This document shows positions 62,670 to 64,000 of a DNA stretch of 64,000 nucleotides, in pieces (position 1 is the first letter of the stretch; every line of letters starts with the position of its first letter). Under the pieces are notes generated by a model. The model was not told the DNA's origin, made no database searches, and saw nothing but the letters and a program-made list of their open reading frames with translations. The DNA is taken from contig NZ_PGUW01000018.1 in the NCBI RefSeq assembly GCF_002863565.1, forward strand, positions 62,001-126,000. Direction: 5' to 3'. A program made the position numbers and the translations under genes. The stretch comes from Bacillus sp. V5-8f (GTDB lineage Bacteria; Bacillota; Bacilli; Bacillales; DSM-1321).

Positions 62670-62915
62670 TTAATGTCCTGAATGAATGTGGACAGGACTT
62701 GTAACGTAACTATTCATCAAGAGTAGGAATACACCCACCCCAGTATGCAGGATAGCCCATGCCAGCAATATGCCTCCCGGTCCTCCATCGCCTTCCGCTG
62801 CTCCAAGTGCGCTGATAAAAATTCCTTCTGGCCCGCAGTGCACAGTATGAAGAGGGCTGTATCCAGTCCTTCGTTTTATCTCCTCCGGTTCTATTGTGTG
62901 ACGGGAAAAGGCCAA
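62670..62915 (-). pseudogene. Selenium-binding protein (SBP56 / methanethiol oxidase) remnant
   Basis: Reads FSRHTIEPEEIKRRTGYSPL, HTVHCGPEGIFISALGAAEG, DGGPGGILL. This matches the SBP56 pattern IEPxEI...HTxHCxxxGxxxxSxLGxxxGxGxGGFxLLD. After GGILL it becomes unrelated hydrophobic sequence (GVGVFLLLMNSYVTS) ending VHIHSGH. Only about 50 codons of an about 460-residue protein remain, so the gene is dead unless the chimera has a new role. Confidence 0.75.
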
Positions 62916-63045
62916 GAAGCATTTTTAAGTGAAATCGCTGAATTTTTCAATCAGTTTACTCAAACAGCGATCATAGCTATCAAGAACGATATGAATCAAC
63001 CCCATAATCATTTTACAACTTATAGGGATTTACTTTTAACTGCAC

Positions 63046-63082
63046 AAAAAAGACGGTCACCTGGTCAAGGTAATCGTCTTTA
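63046..63082 (-). terminator. Terminator of ABC importer operon
   Basis: AAGACGGTCACCT and AGGTAATCGTCTT arms; minus strand ends CTTTTTTG. Confidence 0.75.
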
Positions 63083-63095
63083 CATTTACATTCCT

Positions 63096-63824
63096 TTAGT
63101 TAGTTACTCGTCCTAGATTAACCTGAAGGTGTGTTTCTATATCTTCCGATAGAAGATCACATGGTCTACCTATCTGAGCAATTTTTCCGTCTTTCATAAT
63201 TACGATACGATCTGCAAGCGACCGTGCATCCTCCCGGTCGTGTGTAACAAAAATACACGTAATGCCGGTTTGTTTTAGGATAGTGTGTAATTCATCACGA
63301 ATTTTATATTGAAGCTCAGCATCAAGATTACTAAATGGTTCATCCAACATGAGTAAGGACGGATTTGGAGCAAGTGCCCGTGCTAGTGCCACACGCTGTT
63401 GCTGACCGCCGCTTAGTTCATGAGGATAGCGTTTTGCAAATTCCCCAAGCCCAACTAAATGTAAGACCTCGTATAGACGCTCATTTTTTTTCTTACTGCT
63501 CATTTTCTTTAGCCCAAATTTTATATTATCCGCTACATTTAAATGAGGAAAAAGAGCATAGTCCTGGAACACAAGCCCTACTCCCCTTTTTTCAGGCTGA
63601 ACAAAATGGCGCTCATCAGATACAATATTGTTATTTATCACAATGGAACCACTATTAGGCACTTCAAGACCAGCAATTAACCTAAGAACGGTACTTTTAC
63701 CACTTCCGCTATTTCCGAGGATAGAAACAATCTCCCCCTCTTCAATAGATAACCTAAAATCTTGGATGGTATGATTATTTGCATTTTTATATCGAAAATT
63801 TAAATTCTGTATCTCTACAAACAT
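63096..63824 (-). CDS. ABC transporter ATP-binding protein (Fe3+/FbpC-like)
   Basis: 242 aa. Walker A GNSGSGKST, Q-loop VFQDYALFPHLNVADNIKFG, signature HELSGGQQQRVALARALAPN, Walker B LLMLDEPFSNLDAE, H-loop FVTHDREDA. EKRGVGLVFQDYALFPHLNV and the lack of a long C-terminal domain fit the iron(III)/thiamine/spermidine importer group; the FbpC type is most likely. Its ATG overlaps the TGA of the permease gene (TGATG), so the two are translationally coupled. Confidence 0.88.
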   Translation of the reverse strand: MFVEIQNLNFRYKNANNHTIQDFRLSIEEGEIVSILGNSGSGKSTVLRLIAGLEVPNSGSIVINNNIVSDERHFVQPEKRGVGLVFQDYALFPHLNVADNIKFGLKKMSSKKKNERLYEVLHLVGLGEFAKRYPHELSGGQQQRVALARALAPNPSLLMLDEPFSNLDAELQYKIRDELHTILKQTGITCIFVTHDREDARSLADRIVIMKDGKIAQIGRPCDLLSEDIETHLQVNLGRVTN

Positions 63825-64000
63825 CAGCTTGGCTCCCTTTCCAAAACTTTATAAAAGAAAAAGATGGATAAAGCACTAATAAGAATGATTAAAATGGATG
63901 CTGAGGCTGCCTCATGTATTTGTTCATTTCCAGCATACTGGAACGCCTTTGTTGCCAGCGTATAAAAATTAAAAGGTTGTAAGATCATTGTCAAAGGCAG
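63824..64000 (-). CDS. ABC transporter permease, C-terminal end (partial)
   Basis: The last 58 codons are inside the window: LPLTMILQPFNFYTLATKAF, QYAGNEQIHEAASASILIIL, ISALSIFFFYKVLEREPS. This matches the end of FbpB-like Fe3+ permeases (P.....FNFxTLAxxxYxxAxDE). The rest continues beyond the right edge. Confidence 0.78.
   Translation of the reverse strand: MPLTMILQPFNFYTLATKAFQYAGNEQIHEAASASILIILISALSIFFFYKVLEREPS

Overview
The window comes from a low-GC, endospore-forming Bacillaceae chromosome (Bacillus sensu lato). Evidence: six tiny-TM (YjcZ-type) sporulation peptides, a broken cotA laccase, DUF2642 spore-type proteins, several RsbR/STAS stress proteins, strong GGAGG-type ribosome sites with frequent GTG/TTG starts, and MntR, PurR and WalR-like operators. 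No rRNA, tRNA, phage, intact transposase or CRISPR array was seen.

Layout. 0-8 kb: small membrane genes (YiaA/YiaB type, PAP2 phosphatase), three tiny-TM peptides, a polytopic membrane protein and many decayed genes. 7-17 kb: a STAS regulator, an SLH-anchored S9 peptidase, a chemoreceptor behind a cyclic-di-GMP-I riboswitch (with a CheW remnant next to it), an NlpC/P60 hydrolase and an aldose epimerase. 17-28 kb: dead LysR gene, prolyl-4-hydroxylase-like oxygenase, guaC, enoyl-CoA hydratase, sensor kinase, secreted beta-helix protein, P-loop kinase. 28-37 kb: cotA and kinase pseudogenes, YggT, a DgcW-like MHYT-PAS-GGDEF-EAL protein, tiny-TM genes, a ZIP transporter and mntH with an MntR box. 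37.9 kb: SH3b-amidase.

39.4-55.1 kb is the most unusual part. About 15 mostly single-gene, mostly minus-strand units (lipoprotein, DUF1048, GNAT, soluble chemoreceptor, nuclease, DUF2750, acetyltransferase, STAS, DUF1835, DUF5412 and others) are separated by copies of one about 80-105 bp imperfect element. All copies point the same way and most lie just behind the stop codon of a minus-strand gene. Scattered or partial copies occur at 15.5, 16.7, 23.6, 25.4, 27.2, 28.2 and 34.2 kb. This looks like a gene-cassette array built on a palindromic 3'-end element. Many cassettes carry a frameshift or nonsense codon.

55-64 kb: a DUF2642 / ArsB-NhaD-type permease operon, a DUF1284 protein, a cupin, a sixth tiny-TM peptide, a four-helix copper-binding protein, a second NlpC/P60 paralogue, a YdhK-like lipoprotein, a selenium-binding-protein remnant and the end of an Fe3+-type ABC importer that runs off the right edge.

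Functional threads: cyclic-di-GMP (DgcW-like enzyme plus riboswitch plus chemoreceptor); general-stress STAS proteins (three intact, one remnant); cell-wall hydrolases under likely WalR control; metal handling (MntH, ZIP, copper proteins, ABC importer); spore-coat functions. Pseudogene density is high (about 15 recognisable remnants), so the region looks like an accessory, decaying part of the chromosome. All assignments come from reading the sequence; no database search was run.
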